Below are positions 34,657-43,294 of a stretch of DNA of 64,000 bases, one piece after another. Source of the DNA: Gallionella sp. (GTDB lineage Bacteria; Pseudomonadota; Gammaproteobacteria; Burkholderiales; Gallionellaceae); NCBI GenBank assembly GCA_028710565.1, contig JAQTTV010000004.1:1-64000 (forward strand), given 5' to 3'. The notes beneath the pieces are model-generated. The model did no database searches. It was given only the letters and a program-made list of their open reading frames with translations, and was not told where the DNA came from. Position 1 is the first letter of the stretch. The number at the start of each line of letters is the position of its first letter. The position numbers and the translations under genes were made by a program.

Positions 34657-34835
34657 GGTGTATTTTCCTGTGGCGTACTGTCTGAATGCGGTGAGGAATC
34701 TTGCTGCTCGGCGTGGGTATGGTTCAAAGCCTCTGCCAGTTCCTGACGAAGATGATGGTTTTCGACCCGCAAGCGCGCATTGAGCTGAACCAGCTGCGTG
34801 ATCTTTTCTTCCAGTAAATTAAGTTCTTTTCTCAT
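34653..34835 (-). CDS. Small coiled-coil ZapB-like protein (TIGR02449 family)
   Basis: A 60-residue protein. Residues 1-40 form a heptad-repeat coiled coil (ELNLLEEKITQLVQLNARLRVENHHLRQEL), then a hydrophilic Ser/Pro-rich tail. Such a gene precedes zapA in many gammaproteobacteria and is thought to act in Z-ring organisation like ZapB. The overlap with zapA (ATGA) indicates cotranslation. Confidence 0.85.
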   Translation of the reverse strand: MRKELNLLEEKITQLVQLNARLRVENHHLRQELAEALNHTHAEQQDSSPHSDSTPQENTP

Positions 34836-34905
34836 GGTTTGAATATAGATTGAAACAGGCGGTTAAGTCAAACAAAATCCTGCTGTCTGAATAGTGAATT
34901 CAGCG

Positions 34906-36123
34906 TTAAGGCATTGTTTTTTGTTGCGCAAGCTGTTGCTTTAATTGCCGTGCCGCCAGCGCGTAGCCACCATCACTGCCATCCACAAAATGCAAATGAT
35001 TGTCTTTGTAGGATTGCACCAAGCATGTCACCAAGGCTTCACGCGATTTGTGTATGCCATACACCAACTGACCTGCCGTACGCTCTTGCCCCAGATAGTT
35101 TTCTAGCTCGGTCGCTTGTTGCTCGCTACCATCAATCACCATGCGCAACATCCCATCAAATTTGCGGAAATCTGAATTCTCAACCAACTCCTCACGATAG
35201 CGACTCCATTTCACTGATTTAGTATTGAGATTAAAGGCAAACATCATGTGTCCAGCGATGCCCTGAAACAACATTTTTACGCCATATACCACGCGATAAA
35301 TAGCGGATAAATCTTCCGTTTGCACACGCCATTCGTGCAATAACAAACGCGGCTTAAAGGTCATGGTGAGCGCGTTGCTGCGCAAGGGATGATAGCTTTC
35401 CACCTCGCCATAAATCGACTGAATGTGCGCCAATACGCGTTGGTAAGTCGCAACAACTTGCCCACTCTCCGCCGAGCTGGCGGCGATGAGCAACGACAAT
35501 TTATGATCCTGAAAACTCGGCACACCCTGCCAGCGACAACTAAAGCCATCAAAATTCGCCTCCGCTTCGCCCATTTGCTCATCCACCCGCAACACCCCTG
35601 TCGCACTGGGCGTTTTAACCCGCCGTTCCGCTTCGTCCCAGCCGCGTCCCGACAAGGCAGTTTGCAATGCGCTAGGCGACAAACGTACTTTGCCTAATCG
35701 TACCGAATGCCCTAAAGCCACTAAATCACTGACTTTGACCATGCCCACGCGTAAGCCTAAGCCAAAGCCTGCACGAGATAAACGCTGCGCGCCACGCAAC
35801 GCCACGATCACGGGTTCACGCAATAACTCAGGAATCGCAAAGGTCGCCCCATCGCCACCAAACACAAACGGCAACTCGATCTGCCTATCCACATTCAACA
35901 CCGCCGCGATACACGCCACCCCCACGGTATTCACTTTTTTGTACTCCCCCGCCTCAATCGCCTTGGTCGAACCTTCCACATCCGCCACCACCACCCACCA
36001 ATCCTCAGGGACATCCACATGAAAATGCGCCCCCGTTGCCTCGCTAAAGGTCAACATGGCGGGTAAGTCACGGTAAAAATTTAGGGTTTGAGCCACGGGC
36101 ATGATGGGAAGGTTGGTGTTCAA
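34906..36123 (-). CDS. DUF3095 protein (nucleotidyl-cyclase-like)
   Basis: A 405-residue cytoplasmic protein of the DUF3095 family. VVVADVEGSTKAIEAGEYKKVNTVGVACIAAVLN and FVFGGDGATFAIP resemble the metal-binding aspartates of class III adenylyl cyclases (D-V-E-G-S-T... and GGDG). I infer a cyclase-related fold. Activity is not established for the family. The C-terminal half contains a long conserved region (FDGMLRMVIDGSEQQATELENYLGQERTAGQLVYGIHKSREALVTCLV). A lone gene upstream of the GST gene. Confidence 0.75.
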   Translation of the reverse strand: MNTNLPIMPVAQTLNFYRDLPAMLTFSEATGAHFHVDVPEDWWVVVADVEGSTKAIEAGEYKKVNTVGVACIAAVLNVDRQIELPFVFGGDGATFAIPELLREPVIVALRGAQRLSRAGFGLGLRVGMVKVSDLVALGHSVRLGKVRLSPSALQTALSGRGWDEAERRVKTPSATGVLRVDEQMGEAEANFDGFSCRWQGVPSFQDHKLSLLIAASSAESGQVVATYQRVLAHIQSIYGEVESYHPLRSNALTMTFKPRLLLHEWRVQTEDLSAIYRVVYGVKMLFQGIAGHMMFAFNLNTKSVKWSRYREELVENSDFRKFDGMLRMVIDGSEQQATELENYLGQERTAGQLVYGIHKSREALVTCLVQSYKDNHLHFVDGSDGGYALAARQLKQQLAQQKTMP

Positions 36124-36169
36124 ATAGTAGATCCGCGCAATTCAAATACGAGCCAGTAAAAGCCTAAAG

Positions 36170-36772
36170 TTAGATTAAGGTTGCTTGCACACTGGGACGC
36201 GCATGCACACGCTCAAACCAGATGGCCAGATTGGGGTGAGCCGTGCGCCAGTCACGTTCGGGCTGGCGTAGATCTAGATAGAGCAACGCACTGACCAAGG
36301 AAAGATCCGCTAGTGAAATGGCAGCACCTTCAAACCAGCTGTTTTCTCCCAAGGCTTGGGCGGCATATTCCAGTGCGTGACTAATGGTGCGATTATGCAC
36401 TTTGAATACCCCTGGGTGTTGGTGTTCTGTCGCACGCAGGCGTTCAACTTGCACGATAACCGCCGCATCCATGATGCCATCCGCCAATGCTTCCCAGCGT
36501 TTAACCCGTAGCCGTGCGAAGGGGTCATGTGGGATGAGGATGGGCGTGTCGTTCAGTGTATCGACATAATCAGTAATAACAGGGGAATCAAATACGCAAA
36601 AGTCATCGTCTAAAATCAATGCAGGAACACGCGCTAATGGATTCACACGCGCAGACAAACTACCTGGATCACGTGGCGCATCCACAATGTACTCATGGGG
36701 AATTTGTTTTTCCAGCAAAACCAAGCGTACTTTGCGAACGTAAGGACTGGTATTCGTACCGAGCAATTTCAT
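36170..36772 (-). CDS. Glutathione S-transferase family protein
   Basis: A 200-residue soluble protein. The thioredoxin-like N-terminal domain has TSPYVRKVRLVLLEKQIPHEY with the candidate catalytic Ser in NTSPYVRK, the cis-Pro in ARVPALIL and SPVITDYVD, the glutathione-binding ES/DS motif. The helical C-terminal domain follows (LADLSLVSALLYLDL). It fits the YibF-like or related bacterial GST classes. The substrate is unknown. Confidence 0.88.
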   Translation of the reverse strand: MKLLGTNTSPYVRKVRLVLLEKQIPHEYIVDAPRDPGSLSARVNPLARVPALILDDDFCVFDSPVITDYVDTLNDTPILIPHDPFARLRVKRWEALADGIMDAAVIVQVERLRATEHQHPGVFKVHNRTISHALEYAAQALGENSWFEGAAISLADLSLVSALLYLDLRQPERDWRTAHPNLAIWFERVHARPSVQATLI

Positions 36773-36788
36773 GTGCGCTCCTGATAAA

Positions 36789-38447
36789 TTATTGGGTTGG
36801 GGTTTGTGCAGGCACTATCCGTTGATAGAGTCGATAGCGTTCATTTTTATCACCTTTGCGGCTACCTTCCCATATCTTCTGCCATTGCTTTTCGGCAAAA
36901 ATACGGGCATTGCGGTCACCTTGGATGAGGAGTAAATCGCAGCGGTGTTCACGGTCACGTTCGGTAATGATGTTACCAAAGTAATGCAACATCGCGCGCT
37001 GCCCATCGCCTAGATGATTGCGTTTAATGCAGCGATATTGGTTGGGCATGACTTGCTTCATGGAGACAACCATGCTGCGATAGCTTTTGACGCTATCCAG
37101 CCAAGGCAACCACAACGTCATAGCGAGTATCCAAATCAGGGTAATACCCGCCGCCCAATTGATCACAGCACGCCGCAGAGATCGCCCAATACGCCAGATC
37201 AACACCAACCAAAGTACAGTGGCGACGAGGGCGAACACAAAGGGTGCAGTTTGCAAGGCGGGTTCAAATTCTGGCTGATAATCTTTAAGCCATAAGGTGA
37301 CTTTGGCATGGTTATCCAGCAGCAAGCCAGCCCAGCCCCACCACATCAAAATCGCCAGCAAAGCAAAGGTACTTAAGCCAAACCAGTCCAAGGCATTTGC
37401 CGCGCCGCGTTTCAAACTGGAGAGCGAGGCACTGCCTAACAAGGCGAGGGGTAACAGCAAGGGCAAGGCAAAAATTTCTTTGATGTGGGGTAAGATACTG
37501 AGAACCACGAGCATCACGCCAAAGCTGAGCAGCGGCAGTTGCAAATCATCGCGTTGCGCCAGACGGCTACGGGATTGCCAGATCACCCAAATGGCCAAAG
37601 GCAAAGCAGGCCATGCCAACCAAGGCAGACTTTTAAGGTAGTAAAAGGTGTCCTTATTCGGAATCTGTTGTAAATGGATGAGGAAATTGCCAATATTGTG
37701 CTGCCATGCCCAATCCGCAAATAGGGTGGGTGAACGTTGATAAAGCAAGATGGGCCAGATGGTGAGCCACGGTGTCGCGCATAAGAGGGCGAGACTTAAG
37801 CTGAGAAAATAATTGCGTACGCGCCAATTTTTAAAACACAAGGGCAAGCCTATCGCGATCAAGCCAAACAGCACAGGGGCGATAAATCCCTTCGCCATAA
37901 AACCTATACCTGTACCCAGCCCCAGCCATATCCCCGCGCGTAACACGCGTTCTTGGCTATGGGAAAAGCCCAATAACATCATGGCGATCCCCGCGAGCAG
38001 GGCAAGGTCTGCCACCATCTGATGCGCCCTGACTAACATCCCTAAACAGCCTATGAGAATAATCGCCGTTGCCCAGCCGCGATTTTCACCGTATAACTTG
38101 CGTCCTGTTAAGCCAATCAACAACAAAGTCAATGCCGTGTAAAAACCGCTGGCAAGGCGTGCGCCATCATGCAAAGGCAGCAAGTGTGAAAACAACTTAG
38201 CAAAGGCGGCTGCCGTCCAATAAAACAGTGGTGGGTTTTCCATAAATGGCTCACCTGCCAGCATAGGCACAAGCCAAGTATCTGTCTGCAAGATAGAATA
38301 AATCAAACCAAAGCTATACGCTTCGTCAGGCTTCCACGGATCATGTCCAATCAAGCCCGTGCCTAACCAAATCAGGCACATCAATCCCAACATAGCCGCT
38401 TTGAAGGGGGTAATTGGATTAGGGTCGGTCGGTTTAATAAAATACAT
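36789..38447 (-). CDS. ArnT/PMT-like GT39-type membrane glycosyltransferase
   Basis: About 552 residues from the ATG at 38447 (MYFIKPTDP); an ATG at 38480 is also possible. About a dozen membrane helices. An early periplasmic loop carries GTGLIGHDPWKPDEAYSFG with the D-x-x-x-x-D/E acidic residues typical of dolichyl/undecaprenyl-phosphate-sugar-dependent GT39 enzymes, and GEPFMENPPLFYW is family-like. The long soluble C-terminal region (ending YRLYQRIVPA) faces the periplasm. The acceptor (lipid A, protein or polymer) is not known. Confidence 0.85.
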   Translation of the reverse strand: MYFIKPTDPNPITPFKAAMLGLMCLIWLGTGLIGHDPWKPDEAYSFGLIYSILQTDTWLVPMLAGEPFMENPPLFYWTAAAFAKLFSHLLPLHDGARLASGFYTALTLLLIGLTGRKLYGENRGWATAIILIGCLGMLVRAHQMVADLALLAGIAMMLLGFSHSQERVLRAGIWLGLGTGIGFMAKGFIAPVLFGLIAIGLPLCFKNWRVRNYFLSLSLALLCATPWLTIWPILLYQRSPTLFADWAWQHNIGNFLIHLQQIPNKDTFYYLKSLPWLAWPALPLAIWVIWQSRSRLAQRDDLQLPLLSFGVMLVVLSILPHIKEIFALPLLLPLALLGSASLSSLKRGAANALDWFGLSTFALLAILMWWGWAGLLLDNHAKVTLWLKDYQPEFEPALQTAPFVFALVATVLWLVLIWRIGRSLRRAVINWAAGITLIWILAMTLWLPWLDSVKSYRSMVVSMKQVMPNQYRCIKRNHLGDGQRAMLHYFGNIITERDREHRCDLLLIQGDRNARIFAEKQWQKIWEGSRKGDKNERYRLYQRIVPAQTPTQ

Positions 38448-38500
38448 AATGAGTTCGTGGAGATAGTCTGCAATGGGCACACGCTGCCCCCACCGCAGCC

Positions 38501-39916
38501 TTATTCGATGATTTTAACTTTCTGCCCCGCTTGTGGTTCACCTGTTGGGTATAAAGCGTTAATCAGGCGTAAATAGCTTTCTGCCGATTGTCCCAAGGGA
38601 GAACGTTGTGCCAATTTGGCAATCGTATCGCCCGATTTTGCTGTGATGACACGCACCGTCAGGGGTTTAATTTGTTTACGTTCTTCGGCACTCAGGGTAT
38701 GAAAGCTACGAATTGCTTCCAGCATTGCTGTTTTGTATTTGATGTAAGCAGGAGCAGTTTTGCTTGTACCTTGAATCAAAAAGGCTTGCTGATCAACATA
38801 GAACACGCCCATCGTCGCCGTCGGCAAATAGACCAGAGCGGCAGATAAGCCGTTAATGGTCACTTCCTCCACTTGCCCATTCGACCCCGCCAAGATGCGT
38901 GCCACATTGCCTGGTGTGCCATTGGGTTTGCCCAGCTTCATTTGCAAGTTGGCTTCGCCTTGGGGGCTAATCGCCAGCAAGCTATCAGGTAAGTTATGCA
39001 CTTGCCAATCCAGCGGAAATTGCAAAGCGATGCCTAGCTCAGCTTGAGCGAAGCGATTGTTGCGTACCACGCCCTGCTCCACACTATCATTGAAAATCAA
39101 GCCATTGATCGCAGTCAGAAACTCGTCTCGTCCTGCAAAGGGTTGCGCTACGGTTTGTTTCGCAGCTTCACCGACGGCTTGTTGCAGCCGTGTGTCATTG
39201 TCAGGATGGGTGGCAAACACGCCATGATAACGGCGCGGTGCACGTCCTTCTTGCTTGGCAAGCTCCACATCTTGTAATTCTTGATTCTTCAACACCCCAA
39301 TAATCTTCACAATGGCTTGCGGATCGTAATCAGAACGCGCCAAATAGTCCGCACCTAGGCGATCCGCCTCCAGCTCGTGGTCGCGACCATAACCCGACAA
39401 TAACGCCCCGCCCAGTAAATTGGTCAAATTGTGTCCAACATTGGTATTGATTTGCGGGATGAAAATCGACGCAATGGTGATGCCGATATTGGCTGCTTGT
39501 GTTGCACTTTGCTGACGCACCCCATGACGTGCCGTCACGTGACCAATTTCATGACCCAATACGGCCGCCAGTTCCGCTTCTGAGTTGAGATACGCCATGA
39601 TGCCACGGGTGATATAGACATAGCCCCCAGGCAGGGCAAAGGCGTTGATTTCAGGAGAATCCAATACTGTGAAATGGTATTCCAAGTTGGGACGGTGGCT
39701 GTTTTTAGCTAATTTTTGCCCAACGCTATCGACATAATCTTGCAAGGCTTTGGAAGGGTAAACCTGATATTGCTTTTTCACTTCAGCATCAGATTGCCGC
39801 CCGACTGCGATTTCCTGATTTTCAGACATCATCACAAAATCATTTCGCCCTGTCACAGGATTGTTCGCACAACCAACGAGCGATAGCAGTAGCCCGACAA
39901 TCAGAAAAGTACGCAT
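38501..39916 (-). CDS. M48-family metalloprotease lipoprotein with C-terminal LysM-like domain
   Basis: About 471 residues from the ATG at 39916. A lipoprotein signal ends LLSLVGC. The zinc site HExxH is in AAVLGHEIGHVTARHG (residue ~150), and ELEADRLGADYLARS carries the downstream Glu ligand. This is the LoiP/BepA group of outer-membrane quality-control proteases. The last 60 residues (ITAKSGDTIAKLAQRSPLGQSAESYLRLINAL...AGQKVKIIE) resemble a LysM peptidoglycan-binding fold. It probably acts on misassembled outer-membrane proteins in the periplasm. Confidence 0.9.
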   Translation of the reverse strand: MRTFLIVGLLLSLVGCANNPVTGRNDFVMMSENQEIAVGRQSDAEVKKQYQVYPSKALQDYVDSVGQKLAKNSHRPNLEYHFTVLDSPEINAFALPGGYVYITRGIMAYLNSEAELAAVLGHEIGHVTARHGVRQQSATQAANIGITIASIFIPQINTNVGHNLTNLLGGALLSGYGRDHELEADRLGADYLARSDYDPQAIVKIIGVLKNQELQDVELAKQEGRAPRRYHGVFATHPDNDTRLQQAVGEAAKQTVAQPFAGRDEFLTAINGLIFNDSVEQGVVRNNRFAQAELGIALQFPLDWQVHNLPDSLLAISPQGEANLQMKLGKPNGTPGNVARILAGSNGQVEEVTINGLSAALVYLPTATMGVFYVDQQAFLIQGTSKTAPAYIKYKTAMLEAIRSFHTLSAEERKQIKPLTVRVITAKSGDTIAKLAQRSPLGQSAESYLRLINALYPTGEPQAGQKVKIIE

Positions 39917-39991
39917 GTTAGCTCCAATCAAAAATTAAATGCAGTCAGATGAAATGAGTCTCACGGTGAAGTTTAGCGAATGACACCACAA

Positions 39992-40019
39992 TAAAAAAGG
40001 CAGCATACGCCGCCTTTTT
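39992..40019 (-). terminator. Terminator after rpmE
   Basis: Read leftward AAAAAGGCGGCGTATGCTGCCTTTTTTAT, a hairpin with T-run, may work in both directions between rpmE and the M48 gene. Confidence 0.85.
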
Positions 40020-40042
40020 CGTTGATGCTATTGTGAAACAGA

Positions 40043-40258
40043 TTACGCAGCAGCTTTAGTGCCGTATTTTTGACGGAACTTGTCGATACGACCTGCTGTA
40101 TCAACGATTTTTTGTGTGCCAGTGTAAAAAGGATGGCATTCTGAGCAAACTTCAACGTTTAAAGTTGGTTTTGTCATCACAGATTTAGTCTTAAAAGTAT
40201 GACCGCAGCTACAAACAACGGTGATCTCTGTGTAATTTGGGTGAATATTGTCTTTCAT
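40043..40258 (-). CDS. rpmE: 50S ribosomal protein L31 (zinc-type)
   Basis: A 71-residue ribosomal protein starting at 40258 ([14 protein letters not shown]), behind AAGGAAA. The longer frame in the track is an artefact. It is the zinc-binding (C+) form with CSCGHTFKT and [24 protein letters not shown]. Confidence 0.95.
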   Translation of the reverse strand: MKDNIHPNYTEITVVCSCGHTFKTKSVMTKPTLNVEVCSECHPFYTGTQKIVDTAGRIDKFRQKYGTKAAA

Positions 40259-40477
40259 TTCTTTTCCTTGCGAGTAGTTTTGTGCGGCGGGTGTACGCAC
40301 TTGAGGGGGTTTGACGAAGTCGCGCATTATCCATAAAAATAGACGCTTACGCAAATTTTTAACCCAAACGGCTATTAGATACAAATAGCCGCACTACTTT
40401 GGTTATAGCGTGCGTCACGCTGAGCACGCTTTTTCCATCCATCAAGCCCTCATTTGCAAATCTGCTACCGCGTATGG

Positions 40478-40798
40478 CTAAAGTGCCAAAATGAACCTTA
40501 CCAACTCCTTCATGTCCGCTTGTTTGGTGCCAGCGGGATCGTTACCTGGCATGGGCATTGTTCCCCATACGCCTTTTCCACCTTTTGATATTTTTGTGGT
40601 CAAGTAAGCAGGTGCTGCTGCATCCCCGCGATACTTTTCTGCAACCGCTTTCCAAGCGGGACCGACCACACGCACATCAATGGCATGACAAGAGTCGCAG
40701 TGATGTGCTTTTGCAACTTCGGGCATCTCAGCCGCCATTGCGCCGTTTACGCACATTAAACTCGCTGCGATGGATAGTCCTACAATAATCTTTTTCAT
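40478..40798 (-). CDS. Small periplasmic class I cytochrome c
   Basis: About 106 residues from the ATG at 40798. Signal peptide MKKIIVGLSIAASLMCVNGAMA, heme motif CDSCH near residue 35, and a distal Met in TMPMPGND, followed by the C-terminal helix MKELVRFILAL. This is the c-551/c-552 type that carries electrons between respiratory complexes and oxidases. Similar cytochromes accept electrons from arsenite oxidase in some bacteria. That link here is only a guess, as the gene lies 30 kb away. Confidence 0.9.
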   Translation of the reverse strand: MKKIIVGLSIAASLMCVNGAMAAEMPEVAKAHHCDSCHAIDVRVVGPAWKAVAEKYRGDAAAPAYLTTKISKGGKGVWGTMPMPGNDPAGTKQADMKELVRFILAL

Positions 40799-40987
40799 AC
40801 TCGCTCCTTTGTGTGATTCTGGATGTTCAAAAATGAAGAAGTTGCCTTCAGACCCAATTGTAAACAACCCTGATGTGATTTGTCTGATTTGTTGAAAACA
40901 ATCACAATTAAAATAATGAAAAACAAGACCAAAAGGCAAGACGAATATAGGCAAACAGCATCGCTGAGTGTCTTACATCTGACACTA

Positions 40988-41467
40988 TCAGGCACCATCA
41001 CTCATGCGGCAACGCTTGACCGAAGCCATAAGGTCCATATCGTAGGCTATGTGTTGTTCAATCCACTTATTGAGAATTCGATATAACTTTTCGGCATTGT
41101 CTTCACCTAGGTTATATTGGGTTTGGTATTTTTTGATACGAACTAGAAATAAATCGTGTGTTTCTTTGTGGGGGGCGGCAAGCTGATAAGCATCTTCAAC
41201 ATGTAGCAGCTCCTCGCAGGCAAAATGATTCTCGACGCAACGGATAAACTCGTCCAGTACATAGCCAAACTCCGCAGTGGATAATGATCCAAAAAGGGAG
41301 GCATAATGCGCGGCTTCAACAGCCTCATTACCAAGCAAGCTTGACACTTTAGGTTTGGGATCTGGAATGATATGACCTAACTGGTTGATATAATCCATAA
41401 TATCTCGGTGCTGCGCATCAATGAAATCAACCCCCGTATTCCACTCACTTTGCCATAGTATAGTCAT
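40988..41467 (-). CDS. Bacteriohemerythrin 1
   Basis: A 159-residue diiron oxygen-binding protein. WNTGVDFIDAQHRDIMDYIN carries the first His, VENHFACEELLH the HxxxE pair, HKETHDLFL the HxxxH pair, and EQHIAYDMDL the final HxxxxD. All seven iron ligands appear intact. Compared with standard bacteriohemerythrin it has a longer loop after helix 1 (PDPKPKVSSLLGNEAVEAAHYASLFGS). It may store or deliver oxygen or sense it. A paralogue lies just upstream. Confidence 0.9.
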   Translation of the reverse strand: MTILWQSEWNTGVDFIDAQHRDIMDYINQLGHIIPDPKPKVSSLLGNEAVEAAHYASLFGSLSTAEFGYVLDEFIRCVENHFACEELLHVEDAYQLAAPHKETHDLFLVRIKKYQTQYNLGEDNAEKLYRILNKWIEQHIAYDMDLMASVKRCRMSDGA

Positions 41468-41630
41468 TGCACCCTCGCTTGAAAATAATCTAGTAATACA
41501 CTAAGGATTATATGCTTATCAAAATAAATTCATGTAATAACGAATGATATTTGTGGGTAAAACACAACAATTTTTTGGTAAAGCGCACAAGCCACCTCAC
41601 AAAGTCGTGAGAAACAATCCCCCTCAGCGA

Positions 41631-42188
41631 TCACTTTAACCGTGCTTTACGGATAAGCCGCGCAAGTGTAAACCACTGTTTCTTATAATTAGAATTCTCA
41701 GTTTTATGATCCGCAACCGTGAGTTGAGGGGTATTTTTGACCATTGTCACAAAGTGAATGTCATGTGAGATGTGTAGCTCAACCCACTGCCGTAAAATCC
41801 GATACAGCTTCGCTGCGACATCCTCTCCCGCCTGATATTTTGCTTGATACATTTTCAGGCGAAGGAGAAAGGTGTCGTGTGATGCTTTGTGCGCCTCGGC
41901 CAAGTCATATCCAGCCGCCATATGTAGAGATTGCTCATAAATAAAATGGGATTCTACGCACTCAATAAGTTGGCCAAACACATAACCAAATTCACCCGTG
42001 GATATTGATTCAAAAAGCAAGGCGTAGTGGGCATATTCATCCGCGTCATGTTCATGGTCGGTCACGGGTTTTGAGTTGGCACAGGGAATAGCTTTCTTCA
42101 GCTTATTAATATGCTCGGCAATGCTTTTATGTTGGTGGTCGATTTCCTCTAACCCTGTATTCCAACGATTTTCCCAAACGATAGACAT
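41631..42188 (-). CDS. Bacteriohemerythrin 2
   Basis: About 185 residues from the ATG at 42188. WNTGLEEIDHQHKSIAEHIN, ESHFIYEQSLH, HKASHDTFLLRLKMYQAKYQAGEDVAAKLYRILRQWVELHISHD give the diiron ligands. The arrangement, including the inserted loop ending HYALLFESISTGEFGYV, is close to bacteriohemerythrin 1, so they are tandem duplicates. The C-terminus has an extra basic tail of about 35 residues (ENSNYKKQWFTLARLIRKARLK) that could target membrane or RNA. Confidence 0.9.
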   Translation of the reverse strand: MSIVWENRWNTGLEEIDHQHKSIAEHINKLKKAIPCANSKPVTDHEHDADEYAHYALLFESISTGEFGYVFGQLIECVESHFIYEQSLHMAAGYDLAEAHKASHDTFLLRLKMYQAKYQAGEDVAAKLYRILRQWVELHISHDIHFVTMVKNTPQLTVADHKTENSNYKKQWFTLARLIRKARLK

Positions 42189-42304
42189 ATTGCCTCTGTA
42201 ATACATGAACTAAACTGTATGAATTATAGCATCATCATGTTGATTATATTCAATATAATTTGTTTTTTTAGGAGCTAGGTAATTTTGTTTAGTAAAAATC
42301 GCAT

Positions 42305-43234
42305 TTACAATCCACTCAGTGCTTTGATATGCACCATGACACTGCGCCCTAGTGCGTGGAGTTCGTAGCCGCCTTCCAGTGCGGAAACAACACGTCCGTG
42401 TGCATATTGCTCGGCAATCTTCTTAAGTTCAGTGGTCACCCACGCGTAATCGGCTTCGACCAAGCCCATCATCGACATATCGTCATCGCGGTGGGCATCG
42501 AAGCCTGCTGAGATAAACAACATTTCGGGTTGGAAACGCGCTAAAGCGGGCAGCCAATGTTCGGTGACGGCAGCACGGAATACCGCACCTGTGGTACCCG
42601 CAGGCAGCGGAACATTGATGATGTGGTCGTTGCCGCTGTCCGCACCGCAATAGGGATAAAATGGGTGCTGAAAGGTGGAACACAGCATGACCTGCCGATT
42701 ATTCGCAAAAATTTGCTCGGTGCCATTGCCGTGATGCACATCAAAATCCAAGATAGCGACGCGTTGCAAGCCATGTTGTGCCAAGGCGTGCGCCGCGCCG
42801 ACCGCGATATTATTGAAGATGCAAAATCCCATGGCACGCGCTCGCTCGGCGTGGTGACCTGGCGGGCGTATGTTGCAAAAGGCATTTTCCACCCGACCTG
42901 CCATGACCAAATCGACGGCAGCGACCACCGCCCCCGCCGCATGTAAAGCAGCTTGCAGGGTGTAGGGATTGAGCGCGGTATCCCCATCAATATGGACAAT
43001 GCCCTGTGTGGGGACTTGCGCGGCAATGCTGTCTAAATAGTCGCCATCATGGACGCGCAATAGCTGCTCTCGTGTGGCAGCAGGGGCTTCGTGGTGTTGC
43101 AAATAATCCAACAAGCCCGATGCGATTAGTTGGTCTTCGATGGCTGTAATACGCTGGGCACATTCAGGGTGATGCGCACCATTATGATGTTTTAGAAAAA
43201 GCGGGTGACTGAGGTAGGCAGTTTGCATGGTCAT
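42305..43234 (-). CDS. Histone-deacetylase-family (AcuC/HdaH-like) deacetylase
   Basis: About 309 residues from the ATG at 43234. The start could also be two codons later. Class II HDAC-type zinc hydrolase with RPPGHHAERARAMGFCIFNNIAVGAAHAL, AILDFDVHHGNGTEQIF (zinc Asp and His), and ISAGFDAHRDDDMSMMGL with the second zinc Asp. ALEGGYELHALGRS closes the active site. Substrates may be acetylated proteins, polyamines or acetoin pathway enzymes. It is divergent from a Pat-type protein acetyltransferase gene only 60 bp away. Confidence 0.92.
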   Translation of the reverse strand: MTMQTAYLSHPLFLKHHNGAHHPECAQRITAIEDQLIASGLLDYLQHHEAPAATREQLLRVHDGDYLDSIAAQVPTQGIVHIDGDTALNPYTLQAALHAAGAVVAAVDLVMAGRVENAFCNIRPPGHHAERARAMGFCIFNNIAVGAAHALAQHGLQRVAILDFDVHHGNGTEQIFANNRQVMLCSTFQHPFYPYCGADSGNDHIINVPLPAGTTGAVFRAAVTEHWLPALARFQPEMLFISAGFDAHRDDDMSMMGLVEADYAWVTTELKKIAEQYAHGRVVSALEGGYELHALGRSVMVHIKALSGL

Positions 43235-43294
43235 GGAATGGTCAAGATACAGTGCTATCATAACTAACTTTATTCTTATCCTCACCGCAAAATT

